Shown here: one piece after another, positions 50,270 through 58,779 of the stretch | Layout: every line of letters starts with the position of its first letter | How positions within the stretch are numbered: the first letter of the stretch is position 1 | Source: Actinoallomurus iriomotensis | GTDB taxonomy: Bacteria > Actinomycetota > Actinomycetes > Streptosporangiales > Streptosporangiaceae | Reading direction: 5' to 3' | Assembly (NCBI RefSeq): GCF_030269445.1 | Contig: NZ_BSTJ01000001.1 | Span: forward strand, 1,265,898-1,329,897 | Length of the DNA stretch: 64,000 nucleotides | The notes under the pieces: generated by a model | What the model saw: the letters and a program-made list of their open reading frames with translations, nothing else | What the model was told of the DNA's origin: nothing | Database searches by the model: none | Made by a program: the position numbers and the translations under genes

Positions 50270-51781
50270 TCACCGGGCCAGGACCCGGTCGAGGTACGCG
50301 GCGCGTTCGGGGCCGGAGGTGCGCGCGACCAGGCCGATGTAGCCGTCCGGGCGGATCAGGACGGTGGTGCCCGGGCGGACGCCGAACGCGCCGCGGGCCG
50401 TACCGTCGGGGTCGTCGTAGGTGTCCGGCGTCGCGCCGCCGGCGGTCTCCACCCGGACCCGTCGCTCCGGGTCGAAGGACAACGTGGTGAAGCCGGGAGC
50501 CCGGTAGAGGTCGTACAGGTGGATCCGGTCGCCCCGGGGCGTGGTGAGGACGCCGTCGGGGGCCGGGTCGCCGGCCCGGACGCGGCCGCGGCGGATCGCC
50601 TGCACGCTGAGGGGCCCATCGTGGTACGTCGGATGGTCGTCGCGGCCGTCGGAGCGCATGCGGGACAGGAGAGCGCCGATCACGAGGCGCAGCACCGGAC
50701 GCAGGACGCGGGGCGGGGTGACGGCCGAGGAGAGGCCGCGGTCGCTGGCGTCCAGGGCCGCCTTCCCGGCGGGCCGGCGTTCGGCCTCATAGGTGTCCAG
50801 CAGCCCGGGCGCGGCCCGGCCCTGTACGGCCAGGGCGAGCTTCCAGCCGAGGTTGTAGGCGTCTTGGACGCCGGTGTTCATGCCGTACGCCCCGAACGGG
50901 CTGTGCACGTGCGCGGCGTCGCCGGCCAGGAAGGCCCGGCCGGAGCGGTACCGGTCGGCGAGCCGCAGGTTGTACCGCCACACCGACAGCCAGGCCGGCG
51001 TGCCGAGCCGGATGTCGTCGCGGCCGCTGTGTTCGGCGACCAGCCGGGTCAGCTCCTCGACGGACGGCTCCACGGCCTGCCCGGGCGCGATCGACACGAC
51101 GACCTGGCTCGTCGCGGCACCGGGCCAGGGCCGTACCGCCATCATCCGCCGCTCCCCCAGCCACAGGTGCACGGCGTCGCGGGGTTCCAGGCCCCGCACC
51201 TCGACGTCGGCCAGCAGCGCCCGCGTGTCCTCCTCCGTACGGCCGGGGAAGCCGATGCCGAGCAGTTTCCGCACCGTGCTGCCCCCGCCGTCGCAGCCGA
51301 CCAGGTACGCGGTGCGCAGTGTCCGCTCCTCCCCGTCCGCGGCGATCGTGGCGGTGACGCCGTCCGCGTCCTGGTCCAGGCCGGCGAGGCTCGCGCCGAA
51401 GCGCACCTTCTCGCCCAGCTCGGCGAGCCGGGCGCGCAGGATGGCCTCGGTGCGCCACTGGGGCAGCGAGACCGAGTCGGGGTACGGCGTGTCCGCGGTC
51501 GGCGTCGCCGGCTCGCGGCGGCCGGTGTGGATCGGGTCGGTGCCGAGGTAGACCCGCAGGTGACCGTCGGCCCGGGCCGCCTCGAGGACGGGGCCGGCGA
51601 TGTCGAGCGCGTCGAACACCGCCAGCGTGCGGGGCTTGACGCCGAACCCGCGTGATCCCTCCTGCGGGCCGGGCGACCGGTCGATGATCCGGCAGGTCAC
51701 ACCGCGCCGCAGCAGGTCGCACGCCAGGGTGAGCCCGGTCGGCCCGGCTCCGACGATCAGGACGTCGGCCTCCGCGCTCAT
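50270..51781 (-). CDS. FAD-dependent aromatic hydroxylase-type monooxygenase
   Basis: The 503-residue protein has the dinucleotide-binding motif VGAGPTGLTLACDLLRRG, an internal DG-type motif (LVGCDGGGSTVRKLLG) and the second FAD motif FLAGDAAHVHSPFGAYGMN. A C-terminal thioredoxin-like domain ends with GTTVLIRPDGYIGLVAR. This is the PheA/PgaE/rifampicin monooxygenase group, which hydroxylates aromatic compounds including polyketides and drugs. ATG 51781 overlaps the VC0807-like gene stop. The substrate is unknown. Confidence 0.93.
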   Translation of the reverse strand: MSAEADVLIVGAGPTGLTLACDLLRRGVTCRIIDRSPGPQEGSRGFGVKPRTLAVFDALDIAGPVLEAARADGHLRVYLGTDPIHTGRREPATPTADTPYPDSVSLPQWRTEAILRARLAELGEKVRFGASLAGLDQDADGVTATIAADGEERTLRTAYLVGCDGGGSTVRKLLGIGFPGRTEEDTRALLADVEVRGLEPRDAVHLWLGERRMMAVRPWPGAATSQVVVSIAPGQAVEPSVEELTRLVAEHSGRDDIRLGTPAWLSVWRYNLRLADRYRSGRAFLAGDAAHVHSPFGAYGMNTGVQDAYNLGWKLALAVQGRAAPGLLDTYEAERRPAGKAALDASDRGLSSAVTPPRVLRPVLRLVIGALLSRMRSDGRDDHPTYHDGPLSVQAIRRGRVRAGDPAPDGVLTTPRGDRIHLYDLYRAPGFTTLSFDPERRVRVETAGGATPDTYDDPDGTARGAFGVRPGTTVLIRPDGYIGLVARTSGPERAAYLDRVLAR

Positions 51782-52398
51782 CGGAGGGCCACCTGACGCC
51801 GCACCAGGCGCGCGTACCCGATGCTGCCCAGCACCCCCAGGCCGATCGCGGCGAACTGCAGCGCGTGGGACAGGCCGACCATGACGTCCACCGGCAGGCT
51901 GTAGACGAGCACGATGCGCACGAGCGCCTCACCGAGCAGGATGACGCCCCACATGAGGGAGAGCACGACGAGCCGGCTCCGGTAGCGCGGGTCGTTGCGC
52001 CACCGCTCGTCGGCCTCGGCCTGCCGGGCTTCGGGCAGTATCCGCCTGGCCATCGCGAACATCAGCGGCCGTCCGAAGAGACAGCTGCCGAGGAAGGCCA
52101 GGCCGGCGACGCCGGTCGTGACGGAGTCCTTGGCGAGCGCCACGCGGGGGTCGCCGGTGACCAGCGTCAGCACCAGCCCGAGGCCGAACATGACGCCCAT
52201 CAGCGCGGCCAGCCCGTCGAGCCGCCGGTCGCGGGCGGCGACGAACAGGATCCGGCCGAGTGAGACGGCGGTGGCCGCGGCGAAGGAGAGCAGAGAGGAG
52301 GCGCCGAGCAGGTGCAGCGCGTAGTAGACGAGGAGGGGAGCGCCGATCTCCCAGATCAGCGTGCGGACGAGGTTGCGGTGATCTCGCTTGTCGGTCAT
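51778..52398 (-). CDS. VC0807-family membrane protein
   Basis: The 206-residue protein has about six hydrophobic helices, including LVYYALHLLGASSLLSFAAA and GLAALMGVMFGLGLVLTLVT. The SLGRILFVAARDRRLD and CLFGRPLMFAMAR patterns fit the VC0807/septation protein A-like group. ATG 52398 was chosen. It is the first gene before the FAD monooxygenase with a 4-base overlap. Its role is unknown. Confidence 0.75.
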   Translation of the reverse strand: MTDKRDHRNLVRTLIWEIGAPLLVYYALHLLGASSLLSFAAATAVSLGRILFVAARDRRLDGLAALMGVMFGLGLVLTLVTGDPRVALAKDSVTTGVAGLAFLGSCLFGRPLMFAMARRILPEARQAEADERWRNDPRYRSRLVVLSLMWGVILLGEALVRIVLVYSLPVDVMVGLSHALQFAAIGLGVLGSIGYARLVRRQVALR

Positions 52399-52462
52399 GG
52401 ACCGAGCGTCGCGCCGCACGGGCCGCGGCACCCACGACAGATGTCATGGTTCGCCGAAGAGC

Positions 52463-53476
52463 CTAGGAGCCGACGCGAACGGGGCCGGTGGACTCGCGTT
52501 CGAGCAGGCTCGGCTCGCAGACGATGCGTCGGCGGCGGGGCTTGCCGTCGATGGCGCCGATCATCACCCGGACGGACGAGTGGACGATGCCCTCGATGTC
52601 CCAGTCGACGCTCGTCAGCGGCGGAGTGAGCAGCGCCGACATCGGGTGGTTGTCGAAGCCCGCCACCGAGACGTCGCCCGGGACGGCCAGGCCCAGCTCG
52701 CGGGTTGCCGCGTAGACGCCGTAGCCGATCGAGTCGGAGAAGCAGAACACCGCGGTCGGCCGGGGGCTGCGGCCCAGGACGTCGAGGGCGACGTCGGTCG
52801 CCGCGCCCAGCGCCTGCGGCGAGGGGACCACGTCGACCTTGACGCCCAGCCGCTCGGCCTCGGCGTTGACGTGCACGTCGGCCGGGCGGTCGGGGGTGCG
52901 GGCCATCGTCGGGGTGAGCACCGCGATGTGCCGGTGGCCGAGGGCGTGCAGGTGCTCCAGGGCCGCGGTGACCCCGGCGCGGTTGTCGAAGACGACCTCG
53001 CCGTAGGCGTGGGCGCCGGGCAGCGAGTCGCCGATCGACACGATCGGCAGGCTCTCGCCCAGCTCGGCCCACAGCGCCGCCGACGGGTCGAGCGGCTGGA
53101 CGATCAGCCCGTCGACCCGCTGGTCGCGCAGCTGCCGGGCGAGCATCAGCTCGCGCTCGGGGTCGCCCGCGGCGTCGAGGATGATGGCGTAACGGTCGCG
53201 GGCGAACAGCGCCCGGCCGATGCCCACCGCCAGCGCCTGCTGCCACAGGTCCTCCAGGGAACCGCAGAGCAGGCCCACCATGCCGCTGCGACCGCTGGCG
53301 AGCGCCCGCGCGATCGGGTGGGCCTCGTAGCCGAGCTCCTCGGCGGCGCGGCGGACCCGCTCCTGCGTCTCCTCCGACGTCTGGATGCCACGCAGCGCGT
53401 AGGACACGGCGGCCGGCGAAAGCCCGGTCGCCTTGGCCACCTCACGGATGGTCGCGCGCTTCCGCTGCTGCGTCAC
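52463..53476 (-). CDS. LacI-family regulator at the end of the egt operon
   Basis: The 337-residue protein has a LacI helix-turn-helix, TIREVAKATGLSPAAVSYAL, hinge helix HPIARALASGRSGMVGLLC and a periplasmic-binding-protein-like sensor (VDGLIVQPLDP; SVAGFDNHPMSALLTPPLT). GTG 53476 begins 9 bases after the egtD stop on the same strand, so it is probably co-transcribed with egtABCD. CCGG- or CG-centred palindromes between egtA and the divergent amidohydrolase (57741-57871) have LacI-operator form. I infer autoregulation of the divergent pair of transcripts by this protein. Confidence 0.92.
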   Translation of the reverse strand: MTQQRKRATIREVAKATGLSPAAVSYALRGIQTSEETQERVRRAAEELGYEAHPIARALASGRSGMVGLLCGSLEDLWQQALAVGIGRALFARDRYAIILDAAGDPERELMLARQLRDQRVDGLIVQPLDPSAALWAELGESLPIVSIGDSLPGAHAYGEVVFDNRAGVTAALEHLHALGHRHIAVLTPTMARTPDRPADVHVNAEAERLGVKVDVVPSPQALGAATDVALDVLGRSPRPTAVFCFSDSIGYGVYAATRELGLAVPGDVSVAGFDNHPMSALLTPPLTSVDWDIEGIVHSSVRVMIGAIDGKPRRRRIVCEPSLLERESTGPVRVGS

Positions 53477-53485
53477 GCTCCAACC

Positions 53486-54448
53486 CTATAGAGCGGGCCG
53501 GACAAGACTGAGGACGAAATCACCGTCCTGGTCGGTCCACCATCGGTCAATTCGCAGACCCGCCGTCGTCGCCGCCTCCTCGAAGCGCTCCCGGCGGAAC
53601 TTGGCGGAGATCTCCGTGCGCATCTCCTCCCCCGCCGCGAACTCCACGACCAGGTCCAGCGCGCCGACCCGTACGGTCTGGGCCCGGGTCGAGCGCAGCC
53701 GCATCTCGATCCGCTCCTCGGCGCCGTCCCAGATCGCGACGTGCTCGAAGCGCGACACGACGAAGTCGGCGTCGAGCTCGCGGTTGATCACTCGCAGCAC
53801 GTTGCGGTTGAACTCCGCCGTCACCCCGCGCGCGTCGTCGTAGGCCCGTACGAGCCGATGCGGCGCCTTGACGAGGTCGGCGCCGATCAGCAGCGCGTCG
53901 TCCTCGCCCATCGTGGCGCGCAGCCCGGCGAGGAACGAGACGCGTTCGGCCGGCGTCATGTTGCCGATCGTGCCGCCGAGGAAGGCGACCAGCCGTCGCG
54001 GCCCGCCGGGCATCTGGTGGAGGTGCCGCTCGTAGTCGGCGACGATCGGCTGGACCGACAGCGACGGGTACTCCGACGCGATCCGGTCGGAGGCGTCGGC
54101 GAGGAAGTCGCCGCTGACGTCGACCGGCACGTACGTCGTCAGCGTGCCGCCCAGCGCGTCGAGCAGCAGCCGGGTCTTCTCCCCCGATCCGGCGCCCAGT
54201 TCGAGCAGCGTACGGGCGCCGGTGAGCGCGGCGATCTCGGCCGCGCGCTCGGTGAGGATCGCGCGTTCGCGCCGGGTCGGGTAGTACTCCTCCAGCCTGG
54301 TGATCTCCTCGAACAGCTCGCTCCCCCGCTCGTCGTAGAACCACTTGGGCGGCAGGGTCTTGGGGAACGCGGTCAGGCCGTCGGCGACGTCCCGCCGGAG
54401 CGACTTTCCGAGGTCGTCGGGCGTGAGATAGCTCTTCAGGGTCGGCAC
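53486..54448 (-). CDS. egtD: L-histidine N(alpha)-methyltransferase EgtD
   Basis: EgtD trimethylates histidine to hercynine with three S-adenosylmethionine. GTG 54448 is preferred because GAGGAG lies 7 bases upstream; it gives 320 residues, close to the mycobacterial enzyme. ATG 54463 has no site. SAM motif LLELGAGSGEKTRLLL is present. Histidine-binding residues known from M. smegmatis have counterparts in PPKWFYDERGSELFEEIT, LEEYYPTR, GGTIGNMTP and RTEISAKFR (Glu and Ser). It is fourth in egtA-B-C-D, 36 bases after egtC. Confidence 0.96.
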   Translation of the reverse strand: MPTLKSYLTPDDLGKSLRRDVADGLTAFPKTLPPKWFYDERGSELFEEITRLEEYYPTRRERAILTERAAEIAALTGARTLLELGAGSGEKTRLLLDALGGTLTTYVPVDVSGDFLADASDRIASEYPSLSVQPIVADYERHLHQMPGGPRRLVAFLGGTIGNMTPAERVSFLAGLRATMGEDDALLIGADLVKAPHRLVRAYDDARGVTAEFNRNVLRVINRELDADFVVSRFEHVAIWDGAEERIEMRLRSTRAQTVRVGALDLVVEFAAGEEMRTEISAKFRRERFEEAATTAGLRIDRWWTDQDGDFVLSLVRPAL

Positions 54449-54484
54449 TGGTGATCTCCTCATCGAGTCATCGGTCGGCGGCGG

Positions 54485-55219
54485 TCAGATCGGGCTGATT
54501 CCGACCCCTCCTGGACCGGCGGTCACGAGTGATCGGTCGGGCACCTCCTCCCATCCCGGTTCGTCGTCGTACGGTTCGGAGGCGATCACGACGCCGGGGC
54601 CGCTGCGGACGAACAGCGTGTCCCCCCAGGTCGTGGCCGCCAGCCGGGTACCGTCGGTGGCCAGCAGGTTGAACCGGCCGCCCGTGAGCGGCGTGACGCT
54701 CCGCACCACGTGCGCCAGTCCCTCGCCCAGCGAGGCGCCGGTCCGCCAGGCGGCCGCCGCCATCGCGAACAGCAGCGCCGAGTCGATCGGGGCCCGCGCG
54801 TCCGGCACCGGCGACAGGTCGCCGGCCAGCTCGCGCAGCTTGGCCTCCACCCCGGCGAACCCCTCGACCGCGCCGTTGTGGCTGAACAGCCGCTGCCCGT
54901 CGGTGAACGGCTGGGCGCACGACTCGTCCACGGGGAACCCGACCGTCGCCGACCGCACGGCGGCCACCGCGCAGCGCGTCCGTACGACGTCGGCGACGTC
55001 GGCGAAGGACAGGTCGGTCCACATCGGCTGGGCGCGCCGGTAGCGGACCGGTGCGTCACGTGCGGCGTCGTACCAGCCCGCGCCGAACCCGTCGGCGTTC
55101 AGGATGTTGCTGCGGTTCATGCGGGGCGCGTACGCCTGGGTCAGCAACCCGTACTCCGGCGCGAACAGGAGCTCGTGCAGGGTCCGCGAGTCCCCCAGGT
55201 AGCCCAGGTGGCGGCACAT
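54485..55219 (-). CDS. egtC: Gamma-glutamyl hercynylcysteine sulfoxide amidohydrolase EgtC
   Basis: EgtC removes glutamate from the EgtB product. The protein starts MCRHLGYLG; Cys2 becomes the N-terminal nucleophile of this class II glutamine amidotransferase-like fold. Further motifs are NADGFGAGWYD, AAVRSATVGFPVDE, QPFTDGQRLFSHNGAVEGF and IDSALLFAMA. The length of 244 is usual. The start overlaps the egtB stop by one base (TGATG). Confidence 0.96.
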   Translation of the reverse strand: MCRHLGYLGDSRTLHELLFAPEYGLLTQAYAPRMNRSNILNADGFGAGWYDAARDAPVRYRRAQPMWTDLSFADVADVVRTRCAVAAVRSATVGFPVDESCAQPFTDGQRLFSHNGAVEGFAGVEAKLRELAGDLSPVPDARAPIDSALLFAMAAAAWRTGASLGEGLAHVVRSVTPLTGGRFNLLATDGTRLAATTWGDTLFVRSGPGVVIASEPYDDEPGWEEVPDRSLVTAGPGGVGISPI

Positions 55220-56508
55220 CAGGCGTCCCTCGCGCAGCGGAAGCCGGCGAAGATCTGCCGCCGGATCGGGAAGTCCCAGTTGCGGAAGGTCGGCCGGGCC
55301 GACAGGGGGTGCGTCGCCCAGGAGCCGCCCTTCAGCACCTTGTACTCCGCGCCGAAGAACACCTCGGAGTACTCCTTGTACGGGAAGGACCGGAAACCCG
55401 GATAGCCGTGGAAGTCGGTCGAGGTCCACTCCCAGACGTCCCCGATGAGCTGGCGCACGCCGTAGGCCGATGCGCCCTCGGCGTGGGAGCCGAGCGGCGA
55501 CGGGCGGTGCCGCCGCTGCCCGACGTTGGCATGCGCGCCGGCCTCGCCGGAGTCGCCCCAGGGCAGCCGGCGCTTGCGGCCCGCCACGGGGTCCCAGCTC
55601 GCCGCCTTCTCCCACTCCGCCTCGGTCGGCAGCCGCCGGCCGGCCCACCGGGCGTACGCGTCCGCCTCGTACCAGCAGACGTGCTGCACCGGCTCGTCCA
55701 TCGGCACCGGCTCGACGTGGCCGAACCGGCGCCGCATCCACTGGCCGCCCTCGCGGTACCAGAAGGCCGGGGCCTCCTTGCCGGTACGGGACCGCCACTC
55801 CCAGCCCTTCGGGTCCCACCAGCGCGGGTCGCGGTACCCGCCCGCCTCGATGAACGCGGCGTACGCGGCGTTGCCGACCGGGGTCGTGTCGATGTGGAAG
55901 GACGGCACGTCGACCATGTGACCGGGCCGTTCGTTGTCGTAGGCCCACGGGTCGTCGGAGGTGCCCATGAGGAACGGCCCGCCGGGTACCAGCACCTCCG
56001 CCGGCGCCGTCCCTCCCGCGCCCGAGCCGGGGTCCGGCGGGTCGAGCAGCGCGGGCGCGCCCTTGCGGAGCTGGTGGGTGGCCAGCATGGTCTCGTCGTG
56101 CTGGTGCTCGTGCTGGATCACCATGTGGTAGACGAAGCCGTCCCCGGCCAGGGCGCCGACGAGCGGCACCTTCTCCAGGGAGTCGAGCACGCGGTCGCGG
56201 ACCGTCGTGACGTACGCGCGGCTCTCGGCGGGGCTGAGCAGCGGCAGGGAGGGCCGCTCCGCGCGCGGATGCTCGAACGCGTCGTAGATGTCATCGATGT
56301 CGGGCCGTACGGCGGCGGCTCCGGCGGCGGCGCGCAGCAGCCACTGTTCCTCATAGTTGCCGATGTGCGCCAGGTCCCAGACCAGCGGGGACATCAGCGG
56401 CGAGACCTGCGCGGTCAGCTCCGGCGCCTCCAGCGTCTCGACGGTCAGCCCGAAGCTGCGGTCGCGCGCCGCGGTCAGCTCCGCGACGATCCGTTCCTTC
56501 ACGTCCAT
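55219..56508 (-). CDS. egtB: Hercynine oxygenase (sulfoxide synthase) EgtB
   Basis: EgtB is an Fe(II) enzyme that joins gamma-glutamylcysteine to hercynine with O2. The N-terminal DinB-like bundle carries candidate iron ligands His in WDLAHIGNYEEQW and the pair in QHEHQHDETM. The C-terminal FGE-sulfatase domain has VLVPGGPFLMGTSDD, RLPTEAEWEKAASWD and LIGDVWEWTSTDFHGYPGF. ATG 56508 has GGAGGAACCACG upstream. Length 429. It overlaps the egtA 3' end by 10 bases. Confidence 0.96.
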   Translation of the reverse strand: MDVKERIVAELTAARDRSFGLTVETLEAPELTAQVSPLMSPLVWDLAHIGNYEEQWLLRAAAGAAAVRPDIDDIYDAFEHPRAERPSLPLLSPAESRAYVTTVRDRVLDSLEKVPLVGALAGDGFVYHMVIQHEHQHDETMLATHQLRKGAPALLDPPDPGSGAGGTAPAEVLVPGGPFLMGTSDDPWAYDNERPGHMVDVPSFHIDTTPVGNAAYAAFIEAGGYRDPRWWDPKGWEWRSRTGKEAPAFWYREGGQWMRRRFGHVEPVPMDEPVQHVCWYEADAYARWAGRRLPTEAEWEKAASWDPVAGRKRRLPWGDSGEAGAHANVGQRRHRPSPLGSHAEGASAYGVRQLIGDVWEWTSTDFHGYPGFRSFPYKEYSEVFFGAEYKVLKGGSWATHPLSARPTFRNWDFPIRRQIFAGFRCARDA

Positions 56509-57701
56509 CGTGGTTCCTCCTTGCCGGCGGGCACCGTCGCACCGCCGGGCGTGCCGTCGAGGGGTTCGTCGTCGGCCGGGCAGCGGCCGCGCCGCACGTA
56601 GCGCTCCGCGTAGCCGTCGACGAGCGGGACGAGCGCCTGGGCGCCGATGCGGGGCAGCGCGTCGCACGCGGCCTCGAAGCAGCGGCGGGCGGCGCGCGCG
56701 AGTACGGGGTCGCCGAGGCCCTCACGCGCGGCCTCGCGCCAGCGGTCCGCGGCCGGTTCGGTCGCCTCGGCGGCGATCTCCGCGGCCAGGGGGTCGTCGA
56801 TCAGGGCCCCGACCACGGCGATCGGCACGGGCCAGTACGGGTCCGGCAGTGCGTCGATCATGCGCAGCTCCAGCCAGCCCTGCGGCCGTACCGGCGGGAA
56901 CAGCGTGGTCAGGTGGTAGGCGAAGTCGGTCAGGTCCGGCCTGCCCCTCCCGGCCGCGCCGGTGAGCCACTCGCGGAACGTCATCCCGGGATCGGGCACC
57001 CAGCCGTCCCGCAGCAGCATGACCCGCGCGTCCAGGGCGTAGCGCGCCCACGCCTCCACCGGGTCCGGCCCGATGACCGGGGCCGTACGGCCACGGTCGA
57101 GCCCCTCCCAGATGACCTGCCGGGCCGAGCGCGTGCCGTTCCCCGGTGAGTTGGCGAACGCGGCCACCAGCACGGGCCCCAGCGCGTGCGCCAGCCGCCA
57201 GCGCCGCGCCGCGTCCTTCTCGTCCGCGCCGATGTCCAGGCAGACCTGGAGCGATGCCGTCGCGCACATCATGGCGAGCCCCGGTTCGCCGAAGTAGGCG
57301 CGCATGCAGCGGTAACGGCCCTCGTCGAGCTGGAAGAAGGGCGCACGGAGGCGGCGCGGATCGGTGCCGCGTCCCGCCAGTGCCAGCCCTTCGCGGGCCA
57401 GGTGGTCCCCGACGTGGGCGAGGTCCGCGGCCAGGGCGGCGCAGGCCGCCGTCACACCCCGTTGCGGACGGGAGCTGAGCTCGAGCTGACCGCCCGGCTC
57501 GTAGGTGACGCGGCTGTCCGCGGGCAGCGGGCCCGCGGCGTCCATCACCGTACGCAGCCGGCCGATCGTGACCCGCGAGTCCGGCGAACGCCGGTCCTCC
57601 ACGAACCACTCGGTCTCCGCACCCACCTGCCCCGGTGGCCCCGTCTTGAAACAGACACCGCTGACGTGGTCGTACACGTCGTCCAAGGTCAAACGGGTCA
57701 T
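56499..57701 (-). CDS. egtA: Glutamate-cysteine ligase-type EgtA
   Basis: EgtA makes gamma-glutamylcysteine, the sulfur donor for EgtB. The 400-residue GCS2-type ligase has VGAETEWFVED, SRVTYEPGGQLELSS, MCATASLQVCLDIGADEKDA and QGWLELRMIDALPDPYW. ATG 57701 follows GGAGGTGCCC. It is the first gene of the operon, and its promoter shares a 183-bp region with the divergent amidohydrolase. A candidate operator lies 40 bases upstream. No egtE (the C-S lyase) is present locally. Confidence 0.95.
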   Translation of the reverse strand: MTRLTLDDVYDHVSGVCFKTGPPGQVGAETEWFVEDRRSPDSRVTIGRLRTVMDAAGPLPADSRVTYEPGGQLELSSRPQRGVTAACAALAADLAHVGDHLAREGLALAGRGTDPRRLRAPFFQLDEGRYRCMRAYFGEPGLAMMCATASLQVCLDIGADEKDAARRWRLAHALGPVLVAAFANSPGNGTRSARQVIWEGLDRGRTAPVIGPDPVEAWARYALDARVMLLRDGWVPDPGMTFREWLTGAAGRGRPDLTDFAYHLTTLFPPVRPQGWLELRMIDALPDPYWPVPIAVVGALIDDPLAAEIAAEATEPAADRWREAAREGLGDPVLARAARRCFEAACDALPRIGAQALVPLVDGYAERYVRRGRCPADDEPLDGTPGGATVPAGKEEPRWT

Positions 57702-57740
57702 GGGCACCTCCATTCACAGGTCGAACGAGGGTGATTCCCT

Positions 57741-57756
57741 ACTGAACCGGATCAAT
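57741..57756. promoter_or_regulatory. Candidate LacI operator O3, nearest egtA
   Basis: ACTGAACCGGATCAAT has the TGAACCGG half and a slightly degenerate right arm, centred on CCGG. It is 40 bases upstream of the egtA start on the minus strand. Confidence 0.5.
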
Positions 57757-57817
57757 AATCAGAAACTCCCCATATCTCCGGTGACGTCTTCGTGAACGCC
57801 CGGGGCCGCCTGAGCTG

Positions 57818-57833
57818 GTGAATCGGTTTACTT
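57818..57833. promoter_or_regulatory. Candidate LacI operator O2
   Basis: GTGAATCGGTTTACTT is palindromic around CG. Its first 15 bases match the reverse complement of the sequence at 57856-57870 with one mismatch. It lies midway between the divergent genes. Confidence 0.6.
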
Positions 57834-57855
57834 AAGCGGTACAGTGATACGGTTC

Positions 57856-57871
57856 AGTAAACCGGTTCACT
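57856..57871. promoter_or_regulatory. Candidate LacI operator O1, nearest the amidohydrolase gene
   Basis: AGTAAACCGGTTCACT is a 16-bp palindrome with one mismatched pair (positions 4/13), centred on CCGG as in many LacI-family operators. It ends 13 bases before GTG 57885, a position that would block transcription or initiation. Confidence 0.65.
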
Positions 57872-57884
57872 AGACGGGAGACCC

Positions 57885-58775
57885 GTGGCCACCGACGTAC
57901 ACCAGCACCTGTGGGGGGCCGCGTTCGTCGACGTCCTGCGCGGGCGTGCGACGGCGCCGCGACTCGACGGCTGGACCCTGTATATCGACGGCGAGCCGCC
58001 GTACGACGTCGACCCGGCCGACCACGACCCGGCGGCCCGCGCGGCCCAGGCGGCCGCGGACGGTTTCGACCGGGTCCTCACCTCGCTGTCCTCGCCGCTC
58101 GGCGTGGAGTGGCTGCCGCCCGCCGAGGCCGCGCCGCTCCTCGACGCCTACCACGAGGACGCGCTCGCGCTGCCGGCGCCGTTCGGAGCGTGGGCGGCCG
58201 CCTGCGTGTCGGAGATCGACCCGTCGCCGCTCGCCGGGTGGCTCGACCGCGGGTTCGCCGGGTTGCAGCTGCCCGCCGACGCGCTGCTCGACGCGGCCGG
58301 GTACGAACGCTGCGCGCCGCTGCTGTCGCTGCTGGAGGCGCGCGGCCTGCCCCTGTTCGTCCACCCCGGGCCCGCGCCCGCGTCCGACGGGCCGTCCTGG
58401 TGGCCGGCGCTGGTGCCGTACGTGCACCAGATGCACACCGCGTGGTTCGCCTTCCGCGCGTTCGGCCGGGAGCGGCATCCGCGGCTGCGGATCTGCTTCG
58501 CGCTGCTCGCCGGGCTGGCCCCACTGCACGGCGAGCGCCTCGCCGCGCGGGGCGGCGGCCGCGGCGAGGTGGACCGCGACGCCTTCCTGGAGACCTCCTC
58601 GTACGGTCCGCGCGCCGTGGACGCGACGATCCGGGCGCTCGGCATCGACACGATCGTGTGCGGCTCCGACCGGCCGTACGCACCACCGCTCGGCTTCGGG
58701 CCCGACTTCGGGGAGGCCGCCGAGCACGCCATCCGGGTGAACAACCCGGGCCGACTACTGACAGGAGAGGAGTGA
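57885..58775 (+). CDS. Amidohydrolase-family metal-dependent hydrolase
   Basis: The start is GTG 57885 (GGGAG upstream), giving 296 residues. The metal motif HQH sits at residues 6-8 (TDVHQHLWG). A later His is in PLFVHPGPAP and the Asp of the family is in VCGSDRPYAPP. It resembles the ACMSD/amidohydrolase_2 group, which includes decarboxylases. It is 4 bases from the cysteine dioxygenase-like gene and divergent from egtA. A role in breaking down an ergothioneine- or cysteine-linked compound is inference; the reaction is unknown. Confidence 0.82.
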   Translation: MATDVHQHLWGAAFVDVLRGRATAPRLDGWTLYIDGEPPYDVDPADHDPAARAAQAAADGFDRVLTSLSSPLGVEWLPPAEAAPLLDAYHEDALALPAPFGAWAAACVSEIDPSPLAGWLDRGFAGLQLPADALLDAAGYERCAPLLSLLEARGLPLFVHPGPAPASDGPSWWPALVPYVHQMHTAWFAFRAFGRERHPRLRICFALLAGLAPLHGERLAARGGGRGEVDRDAFLETSSYGPRAVDATIRALGIDTIVCGSDRPYAPPLGFGPDFGEAAEHAIRVNNPGRLLTGEE

Positions 58776-58779
58776 TCCG

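Noticed and set aside
57840-57871. TetR or MarR operator reading of the TGATACGGTTCAGTAAACCGG stretch.
   Set aside because: The central CG and the TGAACCGGTTCA core fit LacI-family sites better, and a LacI gene is in the adjacent operon.
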